This document shows positions 44,901-54,299 of a stretch of DNA of 64,000 nt, one piece after another. This DNA comes from Lolium rigidum. Lineage: Eukaryota > Streptophyta > Magnoliopsida > Poales > Poaceae. The notes beneath the pieces are model-generated. The model was not told the origin of the DNA. It worked only from the letters and a program-made list of their open reading frames with translations, and made no database searches. Location: NCBI RefSeq assembly GCF_022539505.1, contig NC_061510.1, positions 231,581,322-231,645,321 of the forward strand, given 5' to 3'. The position numbers were made by a program, and so were the translations under genes. The number at the start of each line of letters is the position of its first letter. Positions within the stretch are counted from its first letter, which is position 1.

Positions 44901-46206
44901 GCTATGGCGGGCATCAAGACGGCAAAGACGATGCTGCTCCCGGTGACGATCAATGGGGAGCGTCTCACTGCGCTGGTGGACACGGGCTCCACGCACAACT
45001 TCCTGTCCAACACCGCCATGCGCCGCCTCGCTCTCCGGCCCGGCGGGATCGGAGAAGTACAGCGTCACCGTCGCCAACGGGGACCGTCTTACGTGCCAGG
45101 GCGTGGCGCGACAGGTTCCCGTGCTCGTAGGCGACGAGCCGTTCGCCATCGACTGCGTCGACATCGACTTGGGCTGCTACGACTTCATCCTCGGCCTCGA
45201 CTTCCGGAGCACCTTAGGCCCCATCCTGTGGGACCTCGACGTGTTGTCCCTCATCTTCTGGCGCGAGGGCGGCCGCCGTGTTCACTGGACGGGCGTGGGC
45301 AGCACTGGCACATCCCCGCAGCTCCACCTGATGGCCGCCGCGCTTGACGAGGCGCATCCGCTCCTGGCCGACTTACTGCAGCAGCACGGCGACCTCTTCG
45401 ACGAGCCGCAGGGCCTCCCTCCCTCGCGACCCTGTGACCACCGCATACACCTGCTGCCGAACACGGCACCCGTAGCTGTGCGGCAGTACCGGTACCCCCA
45501 GCTGCAGAAGGACGAGCTCGAGCGCCAGGTGGCGGTCATGCTGGCACAGGGCATCATTCGGATTTCGACGTCGCCGTTCTGCGCCCCCGTGCTCCTTGTG
45601 CGCAAGGCCGACGACACGTGGCGCTTATGCATCGACTTCCGCGCCCTCAACACCGTCGCGTCCAAGGACAAGTTCCCCATCCCCGTCGTGGATGAGCTCC
45701 TTGACGAGCTGCATGGCGCGCGCTTCTTCACCAAGCTCGACTTGCGCTCGGGCTATCATCAGGTGCGCATGCACCCGGACGACATCGCCAAGACGGCGTT
45801 CCGCACTCACCATGGCCACTACGAGTTTTTGGTGATGCCGTTCGGCCTCTCCAACGCACCGGCGACTTTCCAGGCCCTGATGAACGACATGCTCAGCCCC
45901 TACTTACGCCGCTTTGTGCTTGTTTTCTTTGATGATATTTTGATCTACAGCGCATCCTGTGCGGAGCACCTGCAGCACGTGGCCATCATCTTCAACGAGC
46001 TTCGAGCGCATCGTCTTCATCTCAAGCGCTCGAAGTGCTCGTTTGGCACGACCTCCGTCGCGTACTTGGGCCACGTCATCTCCGCCGACGGTGTCGCGAT
46101 GGACGCGGACAAGGTCGCCGCCGTCGCCGCCTGGCCGACGCCCCAGTCGCCGCGAGCTCTTCGCGGATTTTTGGGCCTCGCAGGATACTACCGGCGGTAC
46201 ATCTAG
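44901..46206 (+). pseudogene. Chromovirus protease and reverse transcriptase
   Basis: The aspartic protease signature TALVDTGSTHNFLS is near 44968-45009; a one-base shift near 45050 separates it from the rest of the domain. Reverse transcriptase spans about 45460-46000: RQYRYPQLQKDELERQV, WRLCIDFRALN, KLDLRSGYHQVRM, MPFGLSNAPATFQALM and the catalytic FFDDILIYS near 45927-45953. The polyprotein frame stops at TAG 46204-46206 (YRRYI-stop-DF), where other members have a coding codon. The domain itself is complete and well conserved. Confidence 0.9.
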
Positions 46207-48203
46207 GACTTCGGCCTCATCGCCGCGCCTCTCACGCGCCTGCTTCGCCGCGACGCCTTCTCCTGGGACGAGGAGGCGGCCACGGCCTTCGCCGCCCTGC
46301 AGCGGGCACTCACGACGGGCCCCGTTCTTCAGATGCCTGACTTCGCCGAGCCGTTCGTGGTGGACTGCGACGCCTCCGGCATCGGCTTCGGCGCCGTCCT
46401 TCACCAGGGCGAGGGGCCACTCGCTTTCTTCAGTCGCCCCTTCGCCGCGCGCCACCACAAGCTCGCCGCATATGAGCGCGAGTTGATCGGGCTGGTCCAG
46501 ACGGCTGGCGGGCGTATCTTTGGGGCCGGACGTTCCGTGTGCGCACGGACCACTACAGCCTGAAGTTCTTGCTGGATCAGCGCCTCTCCACAGTGCCGCA
46601 ACATCAGTGGATCAGCAAGATCTTCGGCTTCGACTTCACTGTCGAGTACAGCCCCGGCCGCCTCAACACAGTCGCCGACGCCCTGTCCCGCCGCGACGTT
46701 GACGACGCTGCGGACGCACCCACGGTCGGTGCAGCCCTCTGCATCCACTCCGGGCCATCTTTCGCCTTCATCGACGAGGTTCGCCGCGCTACTGCCGAGG
46801 CTGCGGATGCGCAGCAGCTGCGCCAGCGCCTGGCCGACGGCGAGCTGGCCGCGCCATGGCGCCTGGACGAGGGACTACTCCTCCATGGGCACCGCATCTT
46901 CGTGCCGGATCATGGCCACCTGCGCCACCAGGCCTTGTCCTTAGCGCATTCTGCAGGTCACGAGGGCGTCCAGAAGACCCTGCACCGTCTCCGCGCTGAT
47001 TTTTACATTCCAGGGGATGGCGCTCTGGTGCGAGACTGGGTGCGGGCGTGTGTCACATGCCAGCGGAACAAGACGGAGACGCTCCGTCCGGCGGGCTTAC
47101 TGCAGCCGCTGGACGTGCCGTCCCAGGTGTGGGCGGACATCTCCATGGACTTCATCGAGGGGCTGCCGAAGGTTGGCGGCAAGTCCGTCATCCTCACGGT
47201 GGTAGACCGCTTCTCCAAGTACGCGCACTTCATCACCCTCGGCCATCCCTATATGGCGGCGTCTGTGGCACGCGCCTTCTTCGACGGCATCGTTCGCCTC
47301 CACGGGTTTCCGTCCTCCATCGTCAGTGATCGTGATCCTGTGTTCACGGGTCACGTCTGGAGGGACCTCTTTGGGTTGGCGGGCGTGAAGCTCCGCATGA
47401 GCACGACGTTTCATCCTCAGACGGACGGCCAGTCCGAGGTCGTCAACAAGATCATCGCCATGTACCTGCGCTGCATCACCGGGGATCGTCCACGAGCTTG
47501 GGTGGACCTGGCCGGCGTGGGCCGAGTACTGCTACAACACGTCCTACCACTCCGCGCTGCACGCCACTCCCTTTGAGGTGGTCTACGGGAGGCCACCGCC
47601 GGCGATGCTTCCCTATGCGCCTGGCACGGCACGTACTGAGACGGCAGATGACCTGTTGCGTACCCGCGACGAGATACTGGCTGAAGCGCGCCAGCGACTT
47701 CTTCAGGCTCAGCAGCTGGCCAGGAGGTACTATGATGCACACCATCGCGAGGCGGAGTTTGCGGTGGGCGACTGGATCTGGCTACGCCTTCTTCACCGGA
47801 CGACCCAGTCCTTGGACCCGCGCTCCAGGCGCAAGTTGGGACCTCGTTACGCAGGTCCCTTCCGTGTGCTGGATCGCATCGGCACGCTCGCCTACCGTCT
47901 TGAGCTGCCCGCGGGCTCGCGCCTCCACGACGTCTTCAACGTCGGCCTCCTGAAGGCCTACCGTGGCGACCCTCCGTCTACACCACCAGCTCTTCCACCT
48001 ACTTCGGATGGGCGTCTCGAGCCTGCTCCGGCGAGTGTGGCTCGCGTGATGAAGGCCCAGCAGCGACGTGGTGTTTGGCACATCTTGGTGCATTGAACAG
48101 GCATGCCAGAGGACGAGGCGACTTGGGAGAAGCTTGAAGATCTCTGCCAGCAGTTTCCAGAAGTTCAGCTCGAGGACGAGCTGTTTGAGAAGGCGGGGAG
48201 AGA
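46207..48203 (+). pseudogene. Chromovirus RNase H, integrase and chromodomain
   Basis: RNase H: FVVDCDASGIGFGAVL near 46351-46400 and the later LNTVADALSRRD; a shift lies near 46500. Integrase: the HHCC zinc domain (HSAGHEGVQKTLHRL then CVTCQRN, 46945-47070), and the catalytic core with Asp in ISMDFIEGLP, Asp in SDRDPVFT and Glu in GQSEVVNK (47130-47460). A one-base shift near 47500 divides it from YGRPPPAMLPY onwards. The tail (about 48010-48200) reads RVMKAQQRRGVWHILV, stop, TGMPEDEATWEKLEDL, a chromodomain-like module that guides insertion to marked chromatin. TGA at 48094-48096 replaces an expected Trp. Confidence 0.88.
48190..48203 (+). promoter_or_regulatory. Chromovirus polypurine tract
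   Basis: Purine-rich AAGGCGGGGAGAGA immediately before the 3' LTR. Confidence 0.65.
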
Positions 48204-48556
48204 TGTTATGGTCGGTCTGACCTATACACGCAGGAAGGCCACTAGTGGCTAGTTGTGGGCTTAGCCCAAGTAAATTAGTGGATTAGCCCAAGTAAATTAG
48301 GGTTTAGAGGAGGCCGTCCTCCTATATAAACACATGTACCCCTTCGTGATTAATCAGAAAAATATTCAGTATCATACTGTCTCGTCTCCTGAAGGGAGAC
48401 GGGAGACCCCTGCGCCCAGCCGCACCCAACCCTAGCCGCCGTCTCCTTCCTCCGCGACGGCGCCCAGCCGCCGGCGCCGATCCCTCCAGCCTCTCCGCCC
48501 TCACTTCCACCCTTACAACCTCCACCCTAGACTCGGTAGAACCCTAGCCCCTACCA
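48204..48556 (+). repeat. Chromovirus 3' LTR
   Basis: 353 bp. Same ends as the 5' LTR, with about 11 substitutions and a 12-bp insertion near 48512. Confidence 0.95.
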
Positions 48557-48561
48557 TAGGC

Positions 48562-50335
48562 CTTCTGTGTTAAATTTTAGCACGGCGGGGTATTGAATTA
48601 TCAACAAATATATGATGAATGCCTAGTGATTACTCTTCGTAGTATGCTCCGTGCCTAGTGTCTAGATCAGCAATGTAACTGAACACAAGACACTAGGGGC
48701 CATGATAACACAAGTCATGATATTAATAATAACATCATGGAAACCAACATGCAAGATCTTTAGAATAGCATGATTCTTACCTCAGAAACGAATCTTTCAG
48801 AACAAAATAAACATTGGATGACAAGAGTCAATAGAAATCATCTCGTAGAAGCAGGTTGCTCCATTGATCAACCCATCGCCACTTAGATCCTGATTAACCC
48901 ATCGCCACTTCAAGATCACGATGGACCTAGCCAGGGGGCTGAAAAGTAACTGGTTGAATAGGCTGGTGCACAGAATAGGTAACAGCCAGTCAACAAAAGA
49001 AAGCCTCACTGCAGGAGAGTGTAAATGGAGAAGATGAAGTGAGTGTTTCCCTTAAAACAAAGCTAGTTCAGCGATTGCTAGGAGATTTCCAACTGAACTG
49101 AGCTGTAAGAACTAGAGCAAATACCTTAATGCAGGTAGGTTGATTAGAGTGCTGCAGGAGAGTGGGCTATATTCATACAAATTTTTACATCCCAGTAGGA
49201 TCTCTTTGCTAGGAGGCTAACGAGCAGAGAGAATAAGCACACCGACCACAAAAGCTCAGCTGCATTTGTATCATCAACAGGTGCAAATTAGGTATGAACT
49301 AATGAAGGTTAAGATAAGAAAGAGGGTGAAATATGTACTCCCTATTGATCAAGGGACACACTTGAGCTTACCAGTTACGAAGGAGAACCGATACAGAAGC
49401 CGAGTGTTACACAGCGTTGGAAACCGATGGATGCAGATCCAGAGGAATGGTTGGAAGTCAAAAAGCAGTCCCTACTGAAGCAATGTGTTCTTGCATCTCA
49501 GCAACAGTTTGGGGGTACCTTGCGCAAAATAGTATTGAGATGTGGCCACCCTGTTCCGATGTGGCCACTAACTTGCAAGGGCTTGCTTATTGGTACCGAA
49601 TGTCAACTGCTTAGCTGCTAGGCTGCTTACTGGCACCCATTATTCATCAGGACCTGCATTCAGGTCTAATATCTTTCTTATGATAATTAGTTGGCGATGT
49701 GATCTGGTTACCTCCTCGAGATTCCATGGGATCATGCCGGACTTCTGGTGGGTGTTCTTTAGTTTAGTCTTGGCTTATCGTCTGTGCAAGCTGTACAGTT
49801 TACAATTACCCAGGACTTTGTTAATTGATTGATCTGGAATCTTCTCACGAGGGCAGGAAACCAGCAACTCCTCTCTGCAGCGCTAGGCAAAAATGTAGTT
49901 GACCAGCAATATTCAGACATGACAACAAAAACGGGCATGGCAAAAGATAATATTCAGGCCACCACTGATTCAGGCATGACAAAAAAAAGGTTGTCTTATG
50001 ATCCGTATTTAACCACTCGAAAGAATAACTGGAGTATTATTTGATCTCATAATAGTGACGATGATAACTGAGAACACAAAAGAAAATCGAGTCAGCTGAG
50101 CATGAGATATCACACTCACGGATCGGAGATAAATGTAGCGATGACTCCTTCCATCCCAACCCCTCCGTAGTATGTAATGGCGCCCGTGTGTATGCAAGTT
50201 GGCAAGTTGCCCATTTTGAAAGCAGCCGAGACAACTAATCAACGTTATAACTAATCGACCTTATCTAACACGGGAAAAAGACCTGCTGAAGTCGATGCTA
50301 CGGTAAAAAGAGGCGACGACGAACAGGAATGGTGT
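48562..50335. other. Unassigned stretch flanking the chromovirus
   Basis: This was contiguous with 42687-43097 before the retrotransposon inserted, so it may contain original upstream sequence of the NLR. Mixed composition; short open frames (49427-49621, 49266-49478) have no recognised domain. Confidence 0.35.
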
Positions 50336-50337
50336 TT

Positions 50338-50703
50338 TGGCACATGGGAGCATATGCTCCCTTTATTTTGAAATGCATGTTACATACATTTTGAAATTTC
50401 AAAAAATTGAAACGAAAAATTCGAACGTATATCTTCACGTGCTACGTGCTCACAAAGTTGTTTCATAAAAATCCGACTTATCGTGTGACGTGTGTAAAAA
50501 AGACAAAATTCAATGCTGAAAATAAGGCTTTTCAGGAGATAAATTTTCTCTTTTTTACACAGACCACAAAACATATTGGTTCCTCGCGAAACTTGACGAA
50601 CGTACGTATATTGTGGAGATGTACATGTAGAATTTTTTGTCAAAAATTTTCGATATTTCGAAATATAATTTTTTGATAGAGGGAGCATATGCACCCGGGA
50701 GCC
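50338..50703. mobile_element. Possible Mutator-like MITE
   Basis: About 366 bp bounded by inverted ends around GCATATGCTCCCT (left, near 50351) and AGGGAGCATATGC (right, near 50680). The interior is A+T-rich with a TTGAAATTTC/GAAATATAA inverted relation. A 9-bp target duplication could not be confirmed, so the superfamily is tentative. Confidence 0.5.
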
Positions 50704-51362
50704 GAATTGAATTTCCGGACGACGAACCTGCTATGAAGACCCCAGCTATTTTCCCTGAGCAGAGCATGGTTTGCTCCCCAAGCATCGGAAGAGCCCAGGC
50801 AAGCGGCGAGGTCAGGCATCTTCCGGCTGGGCACCACGGCGGCGACGAGGGGGGACGGGAGACAGGGGGGGCGATTCGCCACAGCACCGAAAAACAGCCC
50901 AGATCTTTTGTGAGATTTAAAACAGCCCAGTTACGTTGAGCGGTCCAACAGATAGAAACGGCGCGCCAACAACAAGGTTGATCTGATGCCCGAACTTTGT
51001 TCAAATGTAGGCTTTGTACAACTGGGACAACTGGACAAAGCTTTGTCATTAGAGCATCACCAACAGACGAGGCATATATCCGCGCCCTATACCTACGTTG
51101 CAGCGCGCTGTAAACTGATACCGCGTGCTGCGGTGAAAGTTCCCCGCGGAAGCGGCATTTTACGGCGCGTGTTCGGGCGGAAAAAGTGCTCCTCCATCGG
51201 GTGCGTTATTATGCAGCACGCGGCGCGAACGGCTAGTTCGACCATTTAGTTTCAAAATATATCAAACTAAATCAAACGAAATATAAAAATTTAATTGAAA
51301 ATACGAAATATATTAAAAGTTCAACGATACGGCACGAGATTTTATTTTAAACTACTCTAATC

Positions 51363-52024
51363 CTACTCCGAATCCCTGTCGTAGTCCGACGAGTGGCTGC
51401 TCGGAGTAGTCTCCGACACCGGCGTCGAAGTCCACTCAAAGGAGGAGGAGGAGGAGGAGGAGGAGGAGAGGACGATGGTGGACGACCCTGCGCCTTTTTT
51501 CTTCTCCCCCTCCTTCCTCGACGCCTTCTTGGCCTCGCCGCCTTCCTCGTCGCGGACTCCGCCCAGCGCTTCTCGCGGCTCGCCTTTTTTTTCGCCTTCG
51601 TCGCCTCCTTCTGCGCGTAGAACGCTTCCGCGGCGACGACGTCTTCGGGAAACTGGCGCGCCCACTCGAGGCAGAGGGCCTCGTCGCCCTCGGCGATGAG
51701 GAGGCGCTGCTCGAGCTCCCGTTGGCGGCGCTGCTGCTCGCGCGTGATGACCGGCGACGGCGGCGCGAGCTACTCCGCCTGCTCCCGCGTCCAGACGTCG
51801 TGGAAGTTCATTGTCCGGCGCGAGCGGCCGAGGCGCCAGGCGACAGCATCGTAGGCCCGCGGTGCCTCGTGTGCGGTGTCGAAAGTCCCGAGACGGATTC
51901 GCTCCTCGCCGGGGTGGATCTCCGCGTCGAAGCAGCCGCTTGGCCCGCGCGGACGCCGCGGTAGCCGCAGGCGGAGCGGCGGCGCGGAGACATCCTGCCG
52001 GAGTCGGAGGCGGAGCGTCGGCAT
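51363..52024 (-). pseudogene. AP2/ERF-domain gene inside a transposon, frameshifted
   Basis: AP2/ERF domains bind GC-rich promoter elements. Read from the ATG at 52024 (MPTLRLRLRQDV), the domain is split across two frames: CGYRGVRA near 51950-51975, then SGCFDAEIHPGEERIRLG, TFDTAHEAPRAYDAVAW and GRSRRTMNFHDVW at 51795-51940. This covers nearly the whole domain, including the YRG and RAYD elements. The stretch after the stop near 51770 continues in another frame with LEQRLLIAEGDEALCLEWA and EDVVAAEAFYAQ (51600-51730), then a Lys-rich part, and a Ser-rich acidic tail ends at 51363. Similar short ERF-domain proteins are, as I recall, abundant in Triticeae and linked to transposons. At least two frameshifts make this copy non-functional. 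Confidence 0.7.
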
Positions 52025-52038
52025 GGGAGACAGAGCGG

Positions 52039-52040
52039 TG

Positions 52041-52086
<46 letters not shown>
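52039..52086. repeat. (GA)n microsatellite
   Basis: About 20 GA units with one interruption (GATA). On the minus strand it reads as Ser-Leu repeats, which creates a misleading open frame. Confidence 0.95.
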
Positions 52087-52090
<4 letters not shown>

Positions 52091-53109
52091 GGCAGAGGCG
52101 GAGCGACACGCGGAAACTTCAGGCGGTTGGCGTGCGCGCGTGTCGCACTTATAGAGCACGCGGCAGTCGACGCGGCAAGTTTCCCGCGCGAGTTAGCGCA
52201 AAAGCGGTAATTTTTTTAACGCGCGCTATGTTTTCGCGCGTCCGCTGGAGGTCGTGCAGGCGCCCCCGCACGCCAAACTGACGGTTTTTTTTGCCGCGAG
52301 CGCCCGTTTGCCATATGCTCTTAGTTGTGGACTAGAAGGACCGAGCGCGTCTTGCCGCACCCGCTTTTCTATCTTAACGTTGTGCTGGAGAGCATGGTTT
52401 TTTAGGAAATAAACCACATACAACGATTGCTTATTTTTATCAGTCACAATCTAACATCACCGACAAATAAACAAACAACGCAGAATTAGAAGCCGGGCTG
52501 GTGCAAATACACAGTTCTATAAGTATGGGAAACTGAACATAGCAAATGAAGAAGACATCAAGTAATTAAGGGCATCTCCAGTGGCACGATGCAAACGGAT
52601 GTTGAGCGACCGTTTTCGTTCGCCGTGACCGAAAATGCGTCTGGATCCTGCTCCAGCGGGGCGACGCAAAGTAACCGGGCCCTCCGTGGAGAGGCAAACC
52701 TGGCCCAAATATGTGCCAGGTTTGCGTCTCCGCGGACGCGCCACGCGTCCTCCATTTCTTACCCGGTCCCGCAAGTCAGGATAGCGAAATCGACCGTTTC
52801 GATTTATTTCTTTTTCCCCTCCTTTGCTGCCCTAGTGCGACGCCACCACCCCAACCCCACCTGCTGTCGTCCCGCCGCAGCGCCGCCGTACTCGTCGTCG
52901 GCTCCGTTGTCGCCGCGCGGGAGAGTAGGACCGTACTCGGGGTTGGCTCCGGCGCGTACCTGCCGGCTGTTTTGGGGCCAAACGTTGCCGGTTGCGGCGC
53001 CCTTCCACGCCGCCCACGACCTGTTCGGTAAATTGCGCCGGTAGGTTTCTTCTCCTTTTTTCGGCGCTATTTGTGTGCGGCCAGTGATCAACAGTTCGTA
53101 CCCACGCAG

Positions 53110-53388
53110 ATGGACATGTGGCATATGGTGGAGAAGTTCCACGCGGAGGTCGTTGACTCCTCTTCCGATGAGGAGTTCAATCAGTCGACGCAGACATTGG
53201 CAACTACTGTGGCCTCCATGATCCACGAGTTCACCTCAAACCAGGGGCCGGAGCACCAGGGCTCTATGAAGGGGCGCTCCAAAAACCTGCCGCGCAACAG
53301 AGTGGTAGGGCAGGCCCTCCTCCACAAGGTCTACTTCCACCTCACCGATCCGGTGTACCCGGAAAAAGTGTTCCAGCGCTCGTACATG
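53110..53388 (+). pseudogene. Harbinger transposase N-terminus, split by CACTA
   Basis: From ATG 53110 (MDMWHMVEKFHAEVVDSSSD), an acidic/Ser-rich start, followed by TLATTVASMIHEFTSNQG, KGRSKNLPRNRVVGQALL and DPVYPEKVFQRSYM. This is the N-terminal region of a second grass Harbinger transposase subtype, different from the one at the window start. The expected continuation after the last Met is replaced by CACTA sequence. No stop occurs before the break, so the gene may have been intact at the time of insertion. Confidence 0.75.
53386..53388. repeat. Presumed CACTA target-site triplet
   Basis: ATG directly before CACTAGTAGG. CACTA elements duplicate 3 bp; the partner copy is outside the window. 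Confidence 0.5.
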
Positions 53389-53420
53389 CACTAGTAGGAA
53401 AACCCTTATAGGCGGAGCTT

Positions 53421-53750
53421 AGTTCTGTGGCGCACCACGAAAAATGCGCCACAGAAACTTTTTTTGTGGCGCACCAGGCAAGGTGCGCCACAAAAATAGC
53501 TTAATTTTGTGGCGCACCAAAGAACCGTGCGCCACAAAAACTTGGTGGGCCCCACCAGCTGACACCCCCAATCATTGGTTTTACTATTTCTATGGCGCAC
53601 GTACCACAGTGCGCCACAAAAATAAGCTATTATGTGGCGCACGGCCACGGTGCGCCACAAAAATAAGCTATTACCGTGGCGCGAGCTTGGCTCGTGCGCC
53701 ACAGAAATAAGGTATTACGTGGCGCATTTGTTCAGGTGCGCCACGGAGTT
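53421..53750. repeat. CACTA subterminal repeat array
   Basis: Fourteen copies of TGTGGCGCAC or its complement GTGCGCCACA, arranged as seven inverted pairs, for example the perfect 15-bp arms TTTTTGTGGCGCACC (53461-53475) and GGTGCGCCACAAAAA (53482-53496). Such arrays bind the element's own DNA-binding protein. Confidence 0.9.
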
Positions 53751-54139
53751 AGCGAACCAGATATACAAAAGTGAGCCAACCTCCCACCTACCACACTACA
53801 CAAGCCATTCTTCTTCCTCCATCTAGCTCGTCCCCCTTCTCTCTCATACCATTTTGACTCTACTTTTCACTTGCTTGGGTATTTATTGCACTTACTTTGG
53901 TTGATACTTAATTGGAGTTGAGGAGAAGGCTCTCCATACTCTCTCCTCCTCTCGAACTCATCGATCGCGGTCTCGTCTCGGTATCGAATCTAGAAGGTGA
54001 GTAGTTGGAGGAGACATACATATGCTTGGAGGAGACATGCATATGCTTGTAGATCTTGTGTGGCCGTCGTGTGTATGGATGCTTGTTGCGGGTGAAGCGC
54101 TTGTGTGTGCCGGTGTGGTGCATGGATGTTTGCCGAAAT

Positions 54140-54222
54140 GTTGATTCATTTCCGTTTCGGCAAGTTTTGCACTACCCATATGTCCTACTTTGAGGAGAGG
54201 TCATGCCGAATTTTTCCGCTCC
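54140..54222 (+). repeat. Leader segment shared by both CACTA genes, copy 1
   Basis: Contains TTGATTCATTTCCGTTTCGG and GGTCATGCCGAATTTTT. The same two blocks recur in the same order at 60378-60454, upstream of the second gene. Confidence 0.7.
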
Positions 54223-54299
54223 ATGTAATACCTTGAGGAGAGGTACGGCCCATGCATGTGTGTGCATTTGGTGCGGTTCTAATTTCCTGTTCTATGTAT

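Larger units (their letters stand above)
43103..48556 (+). mobile_element. Ty3/Gypsy chromovirus, Reina-like, complete
   Basis: A 5454-bp element with two short LTRs and a perfect 5-bp target duplication TAGGC (43098-43102 and 48557-48561). Order: LTR, Met-tRNA primer site, gag, protease, reverse transcriptase, RNase H, integrase, chromodomain-like tail, polypurine tract, LTR. Short LTRs, small size and chromodomain point to the Reina clade. By eye the LTRs differ at about 11 substitutions plus one 12-bp insertion over 341 bp, so insertion is fairly recent. The frame contains stops and shifts. Confidence 0.93.
51052..52320 (-). mobile_element. Harbinger-type element carrying an AP2/ERF-domain ORF
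   Basis: 1269 bp between TTA repeats (51049-51051 and 52321-52323), with short ends GAGCAT and ATGCTC. There is no transposase; it contains a minus-strand frame with a recognisable AP2/ERF DNA-binding domain. A (GA)n microsatellite at 52039-52086 lies in the leader and a (GGA)n tract (51437-51468) near the 3' end of the frame. Confidence 0.75.
52570..53388 (+). mobile_element. 5' part of a Harbinger transposon, interrupted by CACTA
   Basis: Starts GGGCATCTCC at 52570 after TAA (52567-52569). It carries the N-terminal part of a transposase frame that stops exactly where the CACTA element begins. The right half must lie beyond the window end, if it survives. Confidence 0.8.

Noticed and set aside
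51363..52109. Host ERF transcription factor gene
   Set aside because: Target repeats and element-like ends surround it and the frame is shifted inside the domain, so it is a transposon-borne pseudogene.
53444..53710. Open frames through the CACTA subterminal array
   Set aside because: They translate the inverted TGTGGCGCAC motifs into Cys/His/Arg repeats (for example VRHKN); repeat artefact.
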